From assembly GCF_004016505.1 (NCBI RefSeq), contig NZ_SACR01000005.1, positions 1-64,000 of the forward strand: a DNA stretch of 64,000 nt, written 5' to 3'. Of this stretch, positions 1 to 8,608 are shown in pieces. The notes below the pieces were generated by a model. It had not been told where the DNA came from. It searched no databases and saw only the letters and a list, made by a program, of their open reading frames with translations. This stretch comes from Rubrivivax rivuli (GTDB lineage Bacteria > Pseudomonadota > Gammaproteobacteria > Burkholderiales > Burkholderiaceae_C). Position 1 is the first letter of the stretch. Each line of letters begins with the position of its first letter. Both the position numbers and the translations under genes were made by a program.

Positions 1-151
1 GCGCCGCAGGGTCGGTGTCGCAAATCGCAACCAGCTCGGACCGCTCCGAGTGCTTCGTGATGGACTCGAAGTGGTTCTGCGCAATGCGGCCGCAACCAAT
101 GACCGCAAAGCGGACCTTGCGGTCGGTGATGGGTGGACGTGTGAGGTGCAT
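1..151 (-). CDS. Gfo/Idh/MocA-family oxidoreductase, N-terminal fragment
   Basis: Reading the minus strand from an ATG at 151 gives 50 uninterrupted codons up to the window edge. The segment KVRFAVIGCGRIAQNHFES is a dinucleotide-binding strand-loop-helix (GxGxxA-like, GCGRIA) and is followed by ELVAICDTD, the usual second strand of the family. Such enzymes oxidise or reduce sugars or sugar nucleotides with NAD(P). Next to polysaccharide export genes it probably makes a modified sugar, for example a UDP-N-acetylglucosaminuronate-type step. Only the cofactor-binding end is visible, so the substrate cannot be assigned. The 150 bases between this start and the MarR-like gene upstream show nothing else I can name. 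Confidence 0.8.
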   Translation of the reverse strand, partial: MHLTRPPITDRKVRFAVIGCGRIAQNHFESITKHSERSELVAICDTDPAA

Positions 152-301
152 GGTGATGGGCAGGAGTGGAAGCGGCTGATGCCGACGGAGTCGGATTCGT
201 CGTGGGCCTGGAGCGACATCGGTTCGAACGGCTGCCACCCGACCCCGCACGGCCAGCGCCGGCACGCGGGGGCAACTGCACCATCGAGAGCAGCAGGTCG
301 T

Positions 302-685
302 TCAGGGTGTGTCGGGTCTCCCCGAAAGTTCTTGCTTGAGTTCGGCAATCTCGCGCTGGAGCCGTTCGAACTCAGCTTCTCGGCGCGACAGGAAACTGCG
401 TGTCAATTGAATCTTGGCTTTCAGCCCGGCAGGCGTCAGCAGGTAGGCATAGGCCAGCTTGTTGCCGCTGCGGCGGAAGTTGTTCACCTTGACCCACCCT
501 TTCTCCAGCAGCGCCTTCAGGAGGTAGTGGGTTTTCCCCAGACTGACATCGAGTACGGCGGCCAGTTCGCGCTGGGAATACTCTGGGTGGCGCTCCAAAA
601 GCCGCAGCAGCGCCAGGTGAGCGTCTGCGCTGCTGCCGATGGACTCTTGAACGGAAGTCTTTTCGACCGGTCCTTGTTCATTCAT
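302..685 (-). CDS. MarR-family EPS-associated transcriptional regulator
   Basis: A 127-residue winged-helix protein. Residues 23-75 carry the helix-turn-helix (HPEYSQRELAAVLDVSLGKT, then LLKALLEKGWVKV) and a wing (RRSGNKLAYAYLLTPAG). The C-terminal third is a charged helix likely to dimerise as a coiled coil. It resembles the MarR-like regulators that sit inside exopolysaccharide clusters, where it may control export and synthesis genes; that role is inferred from family and position. It lies 49 nt downstream of the Wzz-type gene on the same strand. The ATG at 685 is supported by the conserved helix beginning about 20 residues in. Confidence 0.85.
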   Translation of the reverse strand: MNEQGPVEKTSVQESIGSSADAHLALLRLLERHPEYSQRELAAVLDVSLGKTHYLLKALLEKGWVKVNNFRRSGNKLAYAYLLTPAGLKAKIQLTRSFLSRREAEFERLQREIAELKQELSGRPDTP

Positions 686-734
686 TGAACGCAGAGTGTC
701 TCACGGGGAGCCCTGCCGCGGCAAGTGGTCGCTG

Positions 735-1985
735 TCAGTTCGCGGTTGCCCGTGGCTTCAAGCGCCACGCCTGCCGCAAGGCTGCCCACGCCGTGCGTGA
801 CTCGGCGCCCTGGTCCTGGTCGAGCAGGATGTATCGGCGACCGATGACGAACAGCGTCGAGACCAGCAGCGCTGCCAGTGTCGCGCCGAGAACGATCCTT
901 GCCCGGGATGGCTTCGACTTGTAATCGGGGGGCACGGCGGTGTCGATCTGCTGCAGCAGTGGGCCTTCCTTGGCTTCGTCCAGTTTCGCCAACTCGAACT
1001 GGCGAACCATGGCTTCCAGCAGCGTCTCCTGGATCTTCAGTTCGCGCCTGGCCCGAACGTAGGCGAGGGCCGCATCGGGAATCTTGCTCATGGTCATGTC
1101 CAGTGGACCCGACGCGGCCTGGCTCCGTGAGCTTTCCAGGCGGGCAAGTTCGGCCCGCAGCGCATTGATCTCGGCGTTCAGCCGGATCACTTCGGGGTTC
1201 TGCTCGGTCGAACTGTTGCGCAGCACTCTGAGTTGCACTTCGCGCTCGCCGATCAACCCGCGTATCTGCGAGGCGCCCGTCACCAGGGCCTCGGCCTGCT
1301 TGTCCAACACGAACACGCCAGACTGCTTCTGCACGCGCTGCAATTCAGCTTCGGCCTTGACGAGGTTTTCCTTCGATTCCTTGAGTTGCTGTTCGAAGAA
1401 AACTCTGCGCTGCTGTGCCTCGCTGATGGCGAGTCTGGCGAGGACCTTGGACAATTCCCCCACGTGGGCATTCGCAAGTTCCGCCGCGAACTTCGCATCT
1501 TTGTCGTCTACCTCCACGGTGATGACGCCCGTTTTCTTGTCGGAGCTCACGCGCACGTATTGCGGCAGCACCCTGCGAAGGATCTCGTTGGTGGGCACCT
1601 CGTACCGGGCCTTCAGACCAAAGCGTTCATCCAGTGCCCGGGTCACGCTCTCGCTCTTCAGCAACGCGACATAAAGCTCTTCCGAGGATTTGGCGCCAAG
1701 ACCGCCTGCCAGACCGCCCAGCGAACCCAGCGCCGCGAGGGCAGCGGCCGAGCCGCTGGATTGCTGTGATGTCGGGGGCAAAAGGCTCGTTCGTGCCGAA
1801 AAGACGGGCGGAAGCAACAAGGCGTAGATCAGCGCAGCCGCCGCGACGGCAAGCGTGGCGCCTGCGATCAGGAACTTGCCTTCACCGAGCCAGGTCAGGA
1901 CGTCGATGAAGCTCATAGAGGCGCCCTCGTCGCCGTCTGCTTCAAGCGCCTGCGCCGCGGCCAGCGGGTGTGGGGAGGTAGTCAT
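735..1985 (-). CDS. Wzz/GNVR-type polysaccharide chain-length determinant
   Basis: A 416-residue inner-membrane protein with the classic polysaccharide co-polymerase layout: a transmembrane helix near residues 38-60 (FLIAGATLAVAAAALIYALL), a long periplasmic helical domain (about 80-355, with heptad-rich stretches such as the KESKENLVKAEAELQRVQKQ region), and a second transmembrane helix near 370-390 (ARIVLGATLAALLVSTLFVI). These proteins set polymer length with the Wzy polymerase and the outer-membrane export channel. It lies 18 nt downstream of the SLBB export protein, so the two are probably co-transcribed. There is no C-terminal tyrosine-kinase domain, so it is a PCP protein without a fused BY-kinase. 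Confidence 0.88.
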   Translation of the reverse strand: MTTSPHPLAAAQALEADGDEGASMSFIDVLTWLGEGKFLIAGATLAVAAAALIYALLLPPVFSARTSLLPPTSQQSSGSAAALAALGSLGGLAGGLGAKSSEELYVALLKSESVTRALDERFGLKARYEVPTNEILRRVLPQYVRVSSDKKTGVITVEVDDKDAKFAAELANAHVGELSKVLARLAISEAQQRRVFFEQQLKESKENLVKAEAELQRVQKQSGVFVLDKQAEALVTGASQIRGLIGEREVQLRVLRNSSTEQNPEVIRLNAEINALRAELARLESSRSQAASGPLDMTMSKIPDAALAYVRARRELKIQETLLEAMVRQFELAKLDEAKEGPLLQQIDTAVPPDYKSKPSRARIVLGATLAALLVSTLFVIGRRYILLDQDQGAESRTAWAALRQAWRLKPRATAN

Positions 1986-2003
1986 GGCTTCTTCGGCGGA
2001 AGG

Positions 2004-4358
2004 TCAGCGACGCAAGGTCTGGATGGCTGCTGCGCCAAGACCGAACTGCGAGAAGATCTGCGACCAGTCCTTGAGATTCCGCACGAGCGCCCGTCCCCAG
2101 GTCTCGAAATCGAGTTGGTTCGGCACCACCACTGCATCGCCTGGGTACAGCGGTTGCGACTGCAGCCCGCCCCCGAGACCGAAGAGGCCGCGCTGGTCGT
2201 TGGCATGGGTGACCGTACCGTCGGCGCGCAGGATGAACATGTTCGATATCTCGGCGCCTTCATCAAGACCGGCCAGCTTGATGTAGTCGCCCGCCGTGCG
2301 CCCGGGCTTCCACAGGAAGGCGTTGTTGTTGACCACCGCACCCGCCACGGTGACGAAGCCGGGGCGAGACGGGATCACCACGCGGTCGCCATGCTCCAAC
2401 GGCACCTCCGGCAGTTCATCCAGCTTCGCCACCGAAGGGGCGAGTTCGAGAGCGATGCGGCCGTTGGGCTGGATGCGAGTCAACCGAGAGATCTGGGCCT
2501 GCGTCGCCGCGTTGCTGACGGCCAGATCGTTGGCGGCGCTGCTGTCATCTCTGCGGTTGGCAGACGCCCTGGCGGCCTGCGTCGCCGCCAGAGACTCCAA
2601 ACGTGCCAGCGCCGCCGTGAGGTTGTCTCTCTGCTGCTGGCGGGTCTGCTCACGGCTGAGTTCCAGCCCGTAGATGTAGGCCTGCGGCGTGAAACCGCCT
2701 GTGCGCGCAATCAGCTCCTTCAGAGTCTCACCTGGCAGGAGTTGGTACACCCCAGGCGCTGCCACTTCACCCTCTACCGATACCAGCCGGGTTTGGCGGG
2801 CCAACGGGACACGGATTTCTTTCTGGCTGTAGACCGTGACCACGTCGCCTGCCAGCAGTTCAATATTCTGGGCGGCGTCCCGCTGCAGCACCGCGGCGCC
2901 CAGATTGAACGGGATCACCTGGGTCGTCAGGTCGCGCTGGTTCAGCCGCTCGATGACGGCATAACTCCAGTTCAGCTCATCGAAGAGCGCGGCGGGCGCC
3001 ACCTTGGTCGAAGACGATGCGTGCCCCTGCTCGACCTCGAGCAACTGCACAAGGAGGTTCTTGCGGCGGTAGAAATCCGGCGTGATGAGCGCATCCTTGT
3101 CCGGGATCAGATCCAGGATGCGCATGCCAGCCCGCCATGGAAAACGCAGGGGTTGCGCCACATGGCCCTTGAGCGTGACCGCATTCGCGAATTCCGGCGA
3201 AATGGCCAGCAGGGCGAGCACGTCTCCGTCGCGGAGTGGTTTCTGGAGCCCTTCCTCGTCCAGCTTGAACTCTTCGACGAAGCGCTTGGCGCGCGCCTGG
3301 CGGGGATCGATGCGTTCCAGGTGCACGCGCTGACGGTTGGCCAAGACCGAGGCACCCCCCGAGTAGGCCAGCACGTCGCGAACCGTTTCCTGTGCAGACT
3401 TGAGCTCGAAGATGGCCGCACTGTCGGTAGCGCCGGTCAGGGCCACACGCGGGCCCACCGGATGGAAGACCACGACGTCGCCGGCTACCAACTGGAGGTC
3501 TCGGGATTTGTCGCCGTTCACCAGGAAGTCGTAGACGTCGAGCACCGTCACGATCCGGCCGTCGCGCCTGAGGCTGATCTTGCGCATCGACCCCGCGCTC
3601 GAAGGTCCCCCCGCGGCCACGACAGCGGACAACAAGCTCGCTTGGCTGGGCAACGTGTAGACGCCGGGCTTGACGGTCGGACCCACGACGAACACCTTGA
3701 TGCCACGCAACTGGCCCAGCGCCACGTTGAGGCTGAAGTTCTTGAATAGGCGACCGATCTGCGCACGAAGATGGTTCTCGAGCGCCGAAGCCTTGACGCC
3801 GGCCACCGAGAAGCTCCCCACCCTCGGGAGGTTCAGAAGTCCGTTGCGGTCAACCGTGGCGCGGTAGTCCAGCTCGATGGACCCCCAGGCCCTGATGACA
3901 ATCTCATCACCCGTCGAAACCACATAGTCGGCGCTGACAGGCACGTTGTCCACGGGAGCGAAGGAGTCCGCTGCTTCTGCGAAGAAGTTCGAGCCGAACA
4001 CCGGGAGCTGCCGGCCCGTTGCGATCTCTACGAAACGCTGAAACTCGCTGCGCATCGCAGGCGTCTGGGTTGGCTGGCGTTGCGTCGTGCCAACCTCGGA
4101 CGCCGGCGTCGAGCGTGCCGGGCTTGGCGGCTCAGACCGTTCCGCGTCCGAGCGGCGCGAAGCCGGCGGCGCAGTGCCAGGAGCGCCGGTTGCGGCGCCA
4201 GCCTTGGCTGCAGTCTCCCGGCTGCCAGGCACAACCAAGGTGCCCGAGTCGGCCTGAGCGGCGTGGACACTGTGCGGCAGCAAAAGCGCCGCCAGCAGCA
4301 CCAACGCGAAAGGGATGGTTAACAAGCCGTATGAGCGGCAAGAGAAGGAAGCTGTCAT
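2004..4358 (-). CDS. Wza-type SLBB-domain polysaccharide export protein
   Basis: A 784-residue outer-membrane export protein. I start it at the ATG at 4358, because a signal peptide follows at once (basic residues, then PFALVLLAALLLPHSVHA); the frame is open further upstream but that part looks non-coding. The Poly_export domain is around residues 110-190 (VSADYVVSTGDEIVIRAWGS) and several SLBB repeats follow (GIKVFVVGPTVKPGVYTLPS; LVSVEGEVAAPGVYQLLPGE; GFVTVAGAVVNNNAFLW). The protein is about twice the length of Wza because of extra SLBB repeats, like other long export proteins of proteobacterial EPS loci. It should form the channel working with the Wzz-type protein encoded downstream. Confidence 0.88.
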   Translation of the reverse strand: MTASFSCRSYGLLTIPFALVLLAALLLPHSVHAAQADSGTLVVPGSRETAAKAGAATGAPGTAPPASRRSDAERSEPPSPARSTPASEVGTTQRQPTQTPAMRSEFQRFVEIATGRQLPVFGSNFFAEAADSFAPVDNVPVSADYVVSTGDEIVIRAWGSIELDYRATVDRNGLLNLPRVGSFSVAGVKASALENHLRAQIGRLFKNFSLNVALGQLRGIKVFVVGPTVKPGVYTLPSQASLLSAVVAAGGPSSAGSMRKISLRRDGRIVTVLDVYDFLVNGDKSRDLQLVAGDVVVFHPVGPRVALTGATDSAAIFELKSAQETVRDVLAYSGGASVLANRQRVHLERIDPRQARAKRFVEEFKLDEEGLQKPLRDGDVLALLAISPEFANAVTLKGHVAQPLRFPWRAGMRILDLIPDKDALITPDFYRRKNLLVQLLEVEQGHASSSTKVAPAALFDELNWSYAVIERLNQRDLTTQVIPFNLGAAVLQRDAAQNIELLAGDVVTVYSQKEIRVPLARQTRLVSVEGEVAAPGVYQLLPGETLKELIARTGGFTPQAYIYGLELSREQTRQQQRDNLTAALARLESLAATQAARASANRRDDSSAANDLAVSNAATQAQISRLTRIQPNGRIALELAPSVAKLDELPEVPLEHGDRVVIPSRPGFVTVAGAVVNNNAFLWKPGRTAGDYIKLAGLDEGAEISNMFILRADGTVTHANDQRGLFGLGGGLQSQPLYPGDAVVVPNQLDFETWGRALVRNLKDWSQIFSQFGLGAAAIQTLRR

Positions 4359-4494
4359 GGGGTGTCGGGCGCCAGCGTGCGGACGATGATCACGAGCGCC
4401 GTCGTGGAAGCGCGTGCCCGTTCGAGTGCAGCCCGAGATGGTAGCTGAAGCGGCTTGCCACCCTGGGAGCCCGGGGCCTGAGGCGCCAGCCACG

Positions 4495-4523
4495 CTGGCA
4501 CGACATGCGGCAGCCCTGATAAT
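4495..4523 (+). promoter_or_regulatory. Predicted sigma-70 promoter of the RhlE-type helicase gene
   Basis: CTGGCA (4495-4500), a 17-base spacer and GATAAT (4518-4523): four and five matches to the consensus hexamers at optimal spacing. Seven bases separate the -10 box from the ATG at 4531, so transcription would begin at or next to the start codon. Confidence 0.5.
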
Positions 4524-4530
4524 GCAGCTC

Positions 4531-6015
4531 ATGACGACCCCTTCTGCATCGGTGGGCGACGGCGAGGCCGCCGGCCAAGCCACGCCGGCGCTGTTCAACA
4601 CCCTCCCCCTCGACCCCAAGCTCCTCCGAGCCGTGGCCGACAGCGGCTACGTGGCTATGACGCCCATCCAGGCCAAGGCCATCCCCATCGTGCTGGAAGG
4701 CCGGGACGTGATGGGGGCGGCGCAGACGGGCACCGGCAAGACCGCAGCCTTCACCATCCCGCTGCTGCAGAAGATGCTGCGGCACGAAAACGCCAGCATG
4801 TCGCCGGCCCGCCACCCCGTGCGGGCGCTGGTGCTGGCGCCCACGCGTGAGCTGGCGGACCAGGTGGCCAACAACGTCAAGAACTACGCCAAGCACACCA
4901 ACCTGCGCTCGGCGGTGGTGTTCGGCGGCGTCGACATGAAGCCGCAGACGCTGCAGCTGAAAGCCGGCGTCGAGGTGCTGATCGCCACCCCCGGCCGCCT
5001 GCTCGACCACATCGAGGCCAAGAGCGCCGTGCTCAACCAGGTCGAGTACGTGGTGCTCGACGAAGCCGACCGCATGCTCGACATCGGCTTCCTGCCCGAC
5101 CTGCAGCGCATCCTGTCCTACCTGCCGAAGGCCGGCCGGCAGACGCTGTTGTTCTCGGCCACCTTCTCGCCCGAGATCAAGAAGCTGGCCAACAGCTATT
5201 TGCAAGACCCGGTGCTGGTGGAGGTGGCGCGGCCCAACGCCACGGCCTCCACGGTCGAGCAGCGTTTTTACGCCACCAACGACGACGACAAGCGCGCCGT
5301 CATCCGCCAGATCATCCGCCAGCGCGCGCTCACGCAGGCCATCGTCTTCGTGAATTCGAAGCTGGGCGCCGCGCGTTTGGCGCGTTCCTTCGAACGCGAC
5401 GGCTTGCGCACCCAGGCGCTGCATGGCGACAAGAGCCAGGACGAACGCCTGAAGGCCCTGGCGGCCTTCAAGGCGGGCGAGGTCGACCTGCTGGTGGCTA
5501 CCGACGTGGCTGCGCGCGGCCTGGACATCACGGACCTGCCGGCCGTCTTCAACTTCGATGTGCCCTTCCACGCGGAGGACTACGTTCATCGCATCGGCCG
5601 AACCGGCCGTGCCGGTGCTTCGGGTCTGGCCGTCACGCTCGTCACGCGCGACGACACGCGCCAGGTGGGCGAGATCGAAAAGCTGATCAAGAAGCGGCTC
5701 GACATCGAGCCATTCGAGTTGGAAGACGACCGCGTGCGCCGGCCACGCCGCGACGACAGCGAAGAGCGAGCCCCCCGCGAGCAGGCTGAGGCGCCGACGG
5801 CTGTGCCCCGCACCGAAGCCCCGCGGCGCCCGGCGCCTGCGTCACGCGACCCCTTCTTCGACAAGCCCTACGAACCCCCCGCGCGCAGCGAGCCGCCCGC
5901 CTGGGAGGTCGCCCCCAAGGCCGCGGTGCCTGCCACCCTGCGCCCGGGGCCGGGTCTGTCGCCCAACATCCGGCCGAAGAAGAAAGTGGCAGCGCTGCTC
6001 GGCGGCAGCCGCTGA
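4531..6015 (+). CDS. rhlE: RhlE-type DEAD-box ATP-dependent RNA helicase
   Basis: A 494-residue DEAD-box helicase with all core motifs in order: the Q motif (GYVAMTPIQAKAIP), motif I AQTGTGKTA, Ia PTRELA, Ib TPGRLLDH, II DEAD (VLDEADRMLDIGF), III SATFS, IV IVFVNSK, V ATDVAARGLDI and VI HRIGRTGRAG. The C-terminal 120 residues are basic, proline-rich and disordered, as in RhlE proteins that remodel ribosomal and degradosome RNA. Start choice: ATG at 4531 (MTTPSAS) or ATG at 4522. No clear Shine-Dalgarno precedes either, and the predicted promoter places the transcript start at 4530/4531. It is transcribed away from the EPS locus and is probably monocistronic. Confidence 0.9.
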   Translation: MTTPSASVGDGEAAGQATPALFNTLPLDPKLLRAVADSGYVAMTPIQAKAIPIVLEGRDVMGAAQTGTGKTAAFTIPLLQKMLRHENASMSPARHPVRALVLAPTRELADQVANNVKNYAKHTNLRSAVVFGGVDMKPQTLQLKAGVEVLIATPGRLLDHIEAKSAVLNQVEYVVLDEADRMLDIGFLPDLQRILSYLPKAGRQTLLFSATFSPEIKKLANSYLQDPVLVEVARPNATASTVEQRFYATNDDDKRAVIRQIIRQRALTQAIVFVNSKLGAARLARSFERDGLRTQALHGDKSQDERLKALAAFKAGEVDLLVATDVAARGLDITDLPAVFNFDVPFHAEDYVHRIGRTGRAGASGLAVTLVTRDDTRQVGEIEKLIKKRLDIEPFELEDDRVRRPRRDDSEERAPREQAEAPTAVPRTEAPRRPAPASRDPFFDKPYEPPARSEPPAWEVAPKAAVPATLRPGPGLSPNIRPKKKVAALLGGSR

Positions 6016-6039
6016 TCTCCCTCGCCGTCGGCCGGCACT

Positions 6040-6810
6040 TCAGCCGGCCAGCAAGGCGAACACGGCGGGCCAGCGCTCGGGCATCTGTGGCGGCTGCTGC
6101 CGCCAGCGCGCCACGGTCTCGGTTCTGCACCAGCCCCCAGCCAGTGTCAGGCCGCAGGCGATGCTGACACGGGTGCCCGGCTGCAGCGCGGCCAGCAAGG
6201 CGGCCAGCAACGCAGCGTTGCGGTAGGGCGTCTCGATCATCAGCTGCGTCTGCTGCTGGCGGCGTGAGAGGGCCTCCAGTTCCTTGATGCGTGTGGCCCG
6301 CGGGCCGGCGTCTTGCGGCAGGTAGCCAACAAACGCGAAGCTCTGCCCGTTCAGCCCGCTGGCCGCCAGGGCCAGCAGCAGCGAACTGGCGCCGGCCAGC
6401 GGCAGCACCGGCACACCGGCCTCATGAGCCGCCTGCACCAGTGCGGCACCCGGGTCGGCCACGGCGGGCAGGCCGGCTTCCGAGAGCAGCCCCAGGTCGT
6501 GCCCGGCCAGCGCCGGCTGCAGCAGGGTGCGCCACTCGGCCGCAGGCACGGTCTCGCGGCTGCCCTTGCGGGGGCGGGGCAGTTCGGTGATGTGCAAGGC
6601 CTGCAGCGGCGCAGCCAGCGGCACCAGTGCGCCAACGCGTTTGAGAAAGGCGCGCGTGCTGCGGGCGTCTTCGGCGGCCCAGTACGTCAGGGCCGCCGCC
6701 TGGCGGATCACGCCTTCGGGCAGCACCTCGCGCAGGTCCACCTCGTCGGCACCCAGGTCCAGGGTGTTGGGCACCAGCAGCAGGCGCCCTGTTGACGGGG
6801 GCGCTGTCAT
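6040..6810 (-). CDS. SAM-dependent methyltransferase of the tetrapyrrole-methylase fold (RsmI-like paralogue)
   Basis: A 256-residue protein related to RsmI, the 16S rRNA cytidine-1402 2'-O-methyltransferase. The family landmarks are visible: TYWAAEDARSTRAFLKRVG near the N-terminus, DLGLLSEAGLPAVADPGAAL and VPVLPLAGASSLLLALAASG in the SAM-binding middle, and FAFVGYLPQ followed by MIETPYRN. The N-terminus diverges from canonical RsmI, so the target need not be C1402. The ATG at 6810 overlaps the maf stop codon by four bases (ATGA), which supports that start and translational coupling to maf. Confidence 0.8.
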   Translation of the reverse strand: MTAPPSTGRLLLVPNTLDLGADEVDLREVLPEGVIRQAAALTYWAAEDARSTRAFLKRVGALVPLAAPLQALHITELPRPRKGSRETVPAAEWRTLLQPALAGHDLGLLSEAGLPAVADPGAALVQAAHEAGVPVLPLAGASSLLLALAASGLNGQSFAFVGYLPQDAGPRATRIKELEALSRRQQQTQLMIETPYRNAALLAALLAALQPGTRVSIACGLTLAGGWCRTETVARWRQQPPQMPERWPAVFALLAG

Positions 6811-7409
6811 GGCAGCAGCGGGTCCAAGCCCGCGCGGCGCAGCATCTGGCAGGTGCGGATCAGCGGCAGGCCGATCAAGGCCGTGGGGTCGTCGCTCTCG
6901 ATGGCGTCGAGCAGGGCAATGCCCAGGGTCTCGCACTTGGCGCTGCCGGCGCAGTCGTAGGGCTGGTCCAAGCGCAGGTAGTGCTCGATCTCCGCCCGGG
7001 CCAGCGGGCGAAACTGCACCGTCACGGCGGCCAGCTGGGCTTCGGCGTGGCCGGTGCTGGCGCGCACCACGGCCAGCGCCGTCTGGAACACCACCCGCTG
7101 CCCGCTCAGGCGCTGCAGCTGCAGCACGGCACGTTCATGGGTGCCGGGTTTGCCGATGGCTTCACCGTGCAGGTCGGCCACCTGGTCGGCGCCGATCACC
7201 AACGCTTCCGGGTGCTGTGCCGCCACCGCCTGGGCCTTGGCCAGCGCCAGGCGCAAGGCCAGCGCGGCCGGGGTTTCGCCGGGCTGCGGGGTTTCGTCGA
7301 CCTGGGGCGCCACACAGGTGTAGGGCAGGCGCAGGCGGTCCAGCAGCTCGCGGCGGTAGCGCGAGGTGGAGCCGAGGATGAGCGGGGGGCTGGCTGACAG
7401 GCTGGGCAT
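6807..7409 (-). CDS. Maf-like nucleoside-triphosphate pyrophosphatase
   Basis: A 200-residue Maf/HAM1-fold protein. The N-terminal signature LILGSTSRYRRELLDRL, the catalytic region VIGADQVADL, GKPGTHERA and the C-terminal SAKCETLGIALLDAIESDDPT with ALIGLPL are all present. The E-x-x-G-I element and the arrangement around PYDCAGSAK suggest the YceF-type subgroup acting on 7-methyl-GTP, rather than YhdE-type dTTP/UTP pyrophosphatases; the subgroup is inferred. I use the ATG at 7409 because the family N-terminus begins there. The gene is divergent from yceD 102 nt away and coupled to the methyltransferase gene. Confidence 0.88.
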   Translation of the reverse strand: MPSLSASPPLILGSTSRYRRELLDRLRLPYTCVAPQVDETPQPGETPAALALRLALAKAQAVAAQHPEALVIGADQVADLHGEAIGKPGTHERAVLQLQRLSGQRVVFQTALAVVRASTGHAEAQLAAVTVQFRPLARAEIEHYLRLDQPYDCAGSAKCETLGIALLDAIESDDPTALIGLPLIRTCQMLRRAGLDPLLP

Positions 7410-7511
7410 GCGCTGATTGTCGGCGGAGCCTGCTCGCGGCCGGCGGCCCCTCGCTACACTGCCGCGCCGGCCTGTGGGCCGCCTGCTGCGCCTGCCCGCG
7501 CTTGCCCCGAG

Positions 7512-8066
7512 ATGAAAGAACGAGCCTTCGACCCCCGCGCGCTGGACGTGCCCGCCCTGTGCAAGGCCGGCGCCCGGCTTGAAGGCCAGTGGCCGCTGAT
7601 GGGCATGGAGCGCCTGGCCGCCGGCTTCAGCGCCGCCTCGGATGGTGCTGCGGTCTGGTCGGCCACCGGCACCCTCGTGCCCGTGGCCGGCGGCGAGCCC
7701 GAGATGTGGCTGGAACTGGAAGCCAGGGCCGACGTGTCCCTGCTGTGCCAGCGCTGCCTGCAGGCCATGACGCAAGGGCTGGATGTGGAGCGCCGCTTCC
7801 GTTTCGTGCGCAGCGAGGACGAGGCTCTGCGCCTGGACGAGGAGAGCGAGGACGACGTGCTGGTGCTGCCGGCGCGCCTGGACCTGCACGAACTGCTGGA
7901 AGACGAGCTCATCCTCGCGCAGCCCATCGTGCCGCGGCACGAGGTCTGCCCCGAACCGCTGCCCATGCCGGCCGCAGACCCGGTGGAAGAAGACGAGCCG
8001 GCGCCGCACCCCTTCGCCGCGTTGGCGGCCTTGCGCGGCCGGGGCGGGCAGGGCGGCGGAGGCTGA
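7512..8066 (+). CDS. yceD: YceD (DUF177) family protein
   Basis: A 184-residue acidic protein. The family core [14 protein letters not shown] contains a CxxC pair near residues 82-85, and [29 protein letters not shown] is followed by a lone cysteine in HEVCPEPLP. The C-terminus is glycine-rich. YceD almost always precedes rpmF, as here, and has been linked to 23S rRNA and large-subunit assembly in other organisms. No enzymatic motif is visible. Confidence 0.85.
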   Translation: MKERAFDPRALDVPALCKAGARLEGQWPLMGMERLAAGFSAASDGAAVWSATGTLVPVAGGEPEMWLELEARADVSLLCQRCLQAMTQGLDVERRFRFVRSEDEALRLDEESEDDVLVLPARLDLHELLEDELILAQPIVPRHEVCPEPLPMPAADPVEEDEPAPHPFAALAALRGRGGQGGGG

Positions 8067-8071
8067 GGACT

Positions 8072-8100
8072 GCTACAGATGCGTCGGCCGGTGCTATACT
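8072..8100 (+). promoter_or_regulatory. Predicted extended -10 promoter upstream of rpmF
   Basis: TATACT at 8095-8100 is preceded by TGC (8092-8094), an extended -10 element; a weak -35 (GCTACA, 8072-8077) lies 17 bases upstream. The site is in the gap between yceD and rpmF and leaves a leader of roughly 210 nt before rpmF, which could allow control separate from yceD. Confidence 0.45.
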
Positions 8101-8319
8101 CGCGGGCTTTGCGGAAAGCGCTTGGCCCTTGCGGGCTGGGTTGCAGCATCTGCAAAGCTACCGTTTCAGCGTTCCACCGGCGGCCTGTTTCACCGGCGCC
8201 CTGCGGCCTACTGGCCACAGCGCCAGCGCCCTGAGGCGCCACCGCCACGCCACTTTCAGCGCATCGGCGCACGTTCTTGCAGTTCCGGCTGCCTGACGTG
8301 TTGCCCCCAGGAGAATTCC

Positions 8320-8502
8320 ATGGCCGTTCAGCAGAACAAGAAGTCGCCTTCCAAGCGCGGCATGCACCGCTCGCACAACGCCGTTGCCGCCCCTGGCACC
8401 GCCGTCGAGCCCACCACCGGTGAAGTGCACCTGCGCCACCACATCAGCCCGACCGGCTTCTACCGCGGCCGCAAGGTCCTGAAGACCAAGGCCGACGCCT
8501 GA
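8320..8502 (+). CDS. rpmF: 50S ribosomal protein L32
   Basis: A 60-residue basic protein that begins [20 protein letters not shown], the diagnostic L32 N-terminus, and ends in [18 protein letters not shown]. Length matches the family. A strong Shine-Dalgarno AGGAGA (8309-8314) sits six bases before the ATG. The zinc-binding cysteines of some L32 proteins are absent, as in most proteobacteria. The gene lies in the conserved yceD-rpmF-plsX order at the head of the fatty-acid operon. Confidence 0.97.
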   Translation: MAVQQNKKSPSKRGMHRSHNAVAAPGTAVEPTTGEVHLRHHISPTGFYRGRKVLKTKADA

Positions 8503-8608
8503 TTCCGGATGCAGGCCGTGCATCGGTCTGCACCGCACCGCGCGCATGCCGATCATGCGGCGCGGCTTGCAACGGCTGGCCTGGGCGTGTCTTTGGTGAC
8601 GCGCCGGC

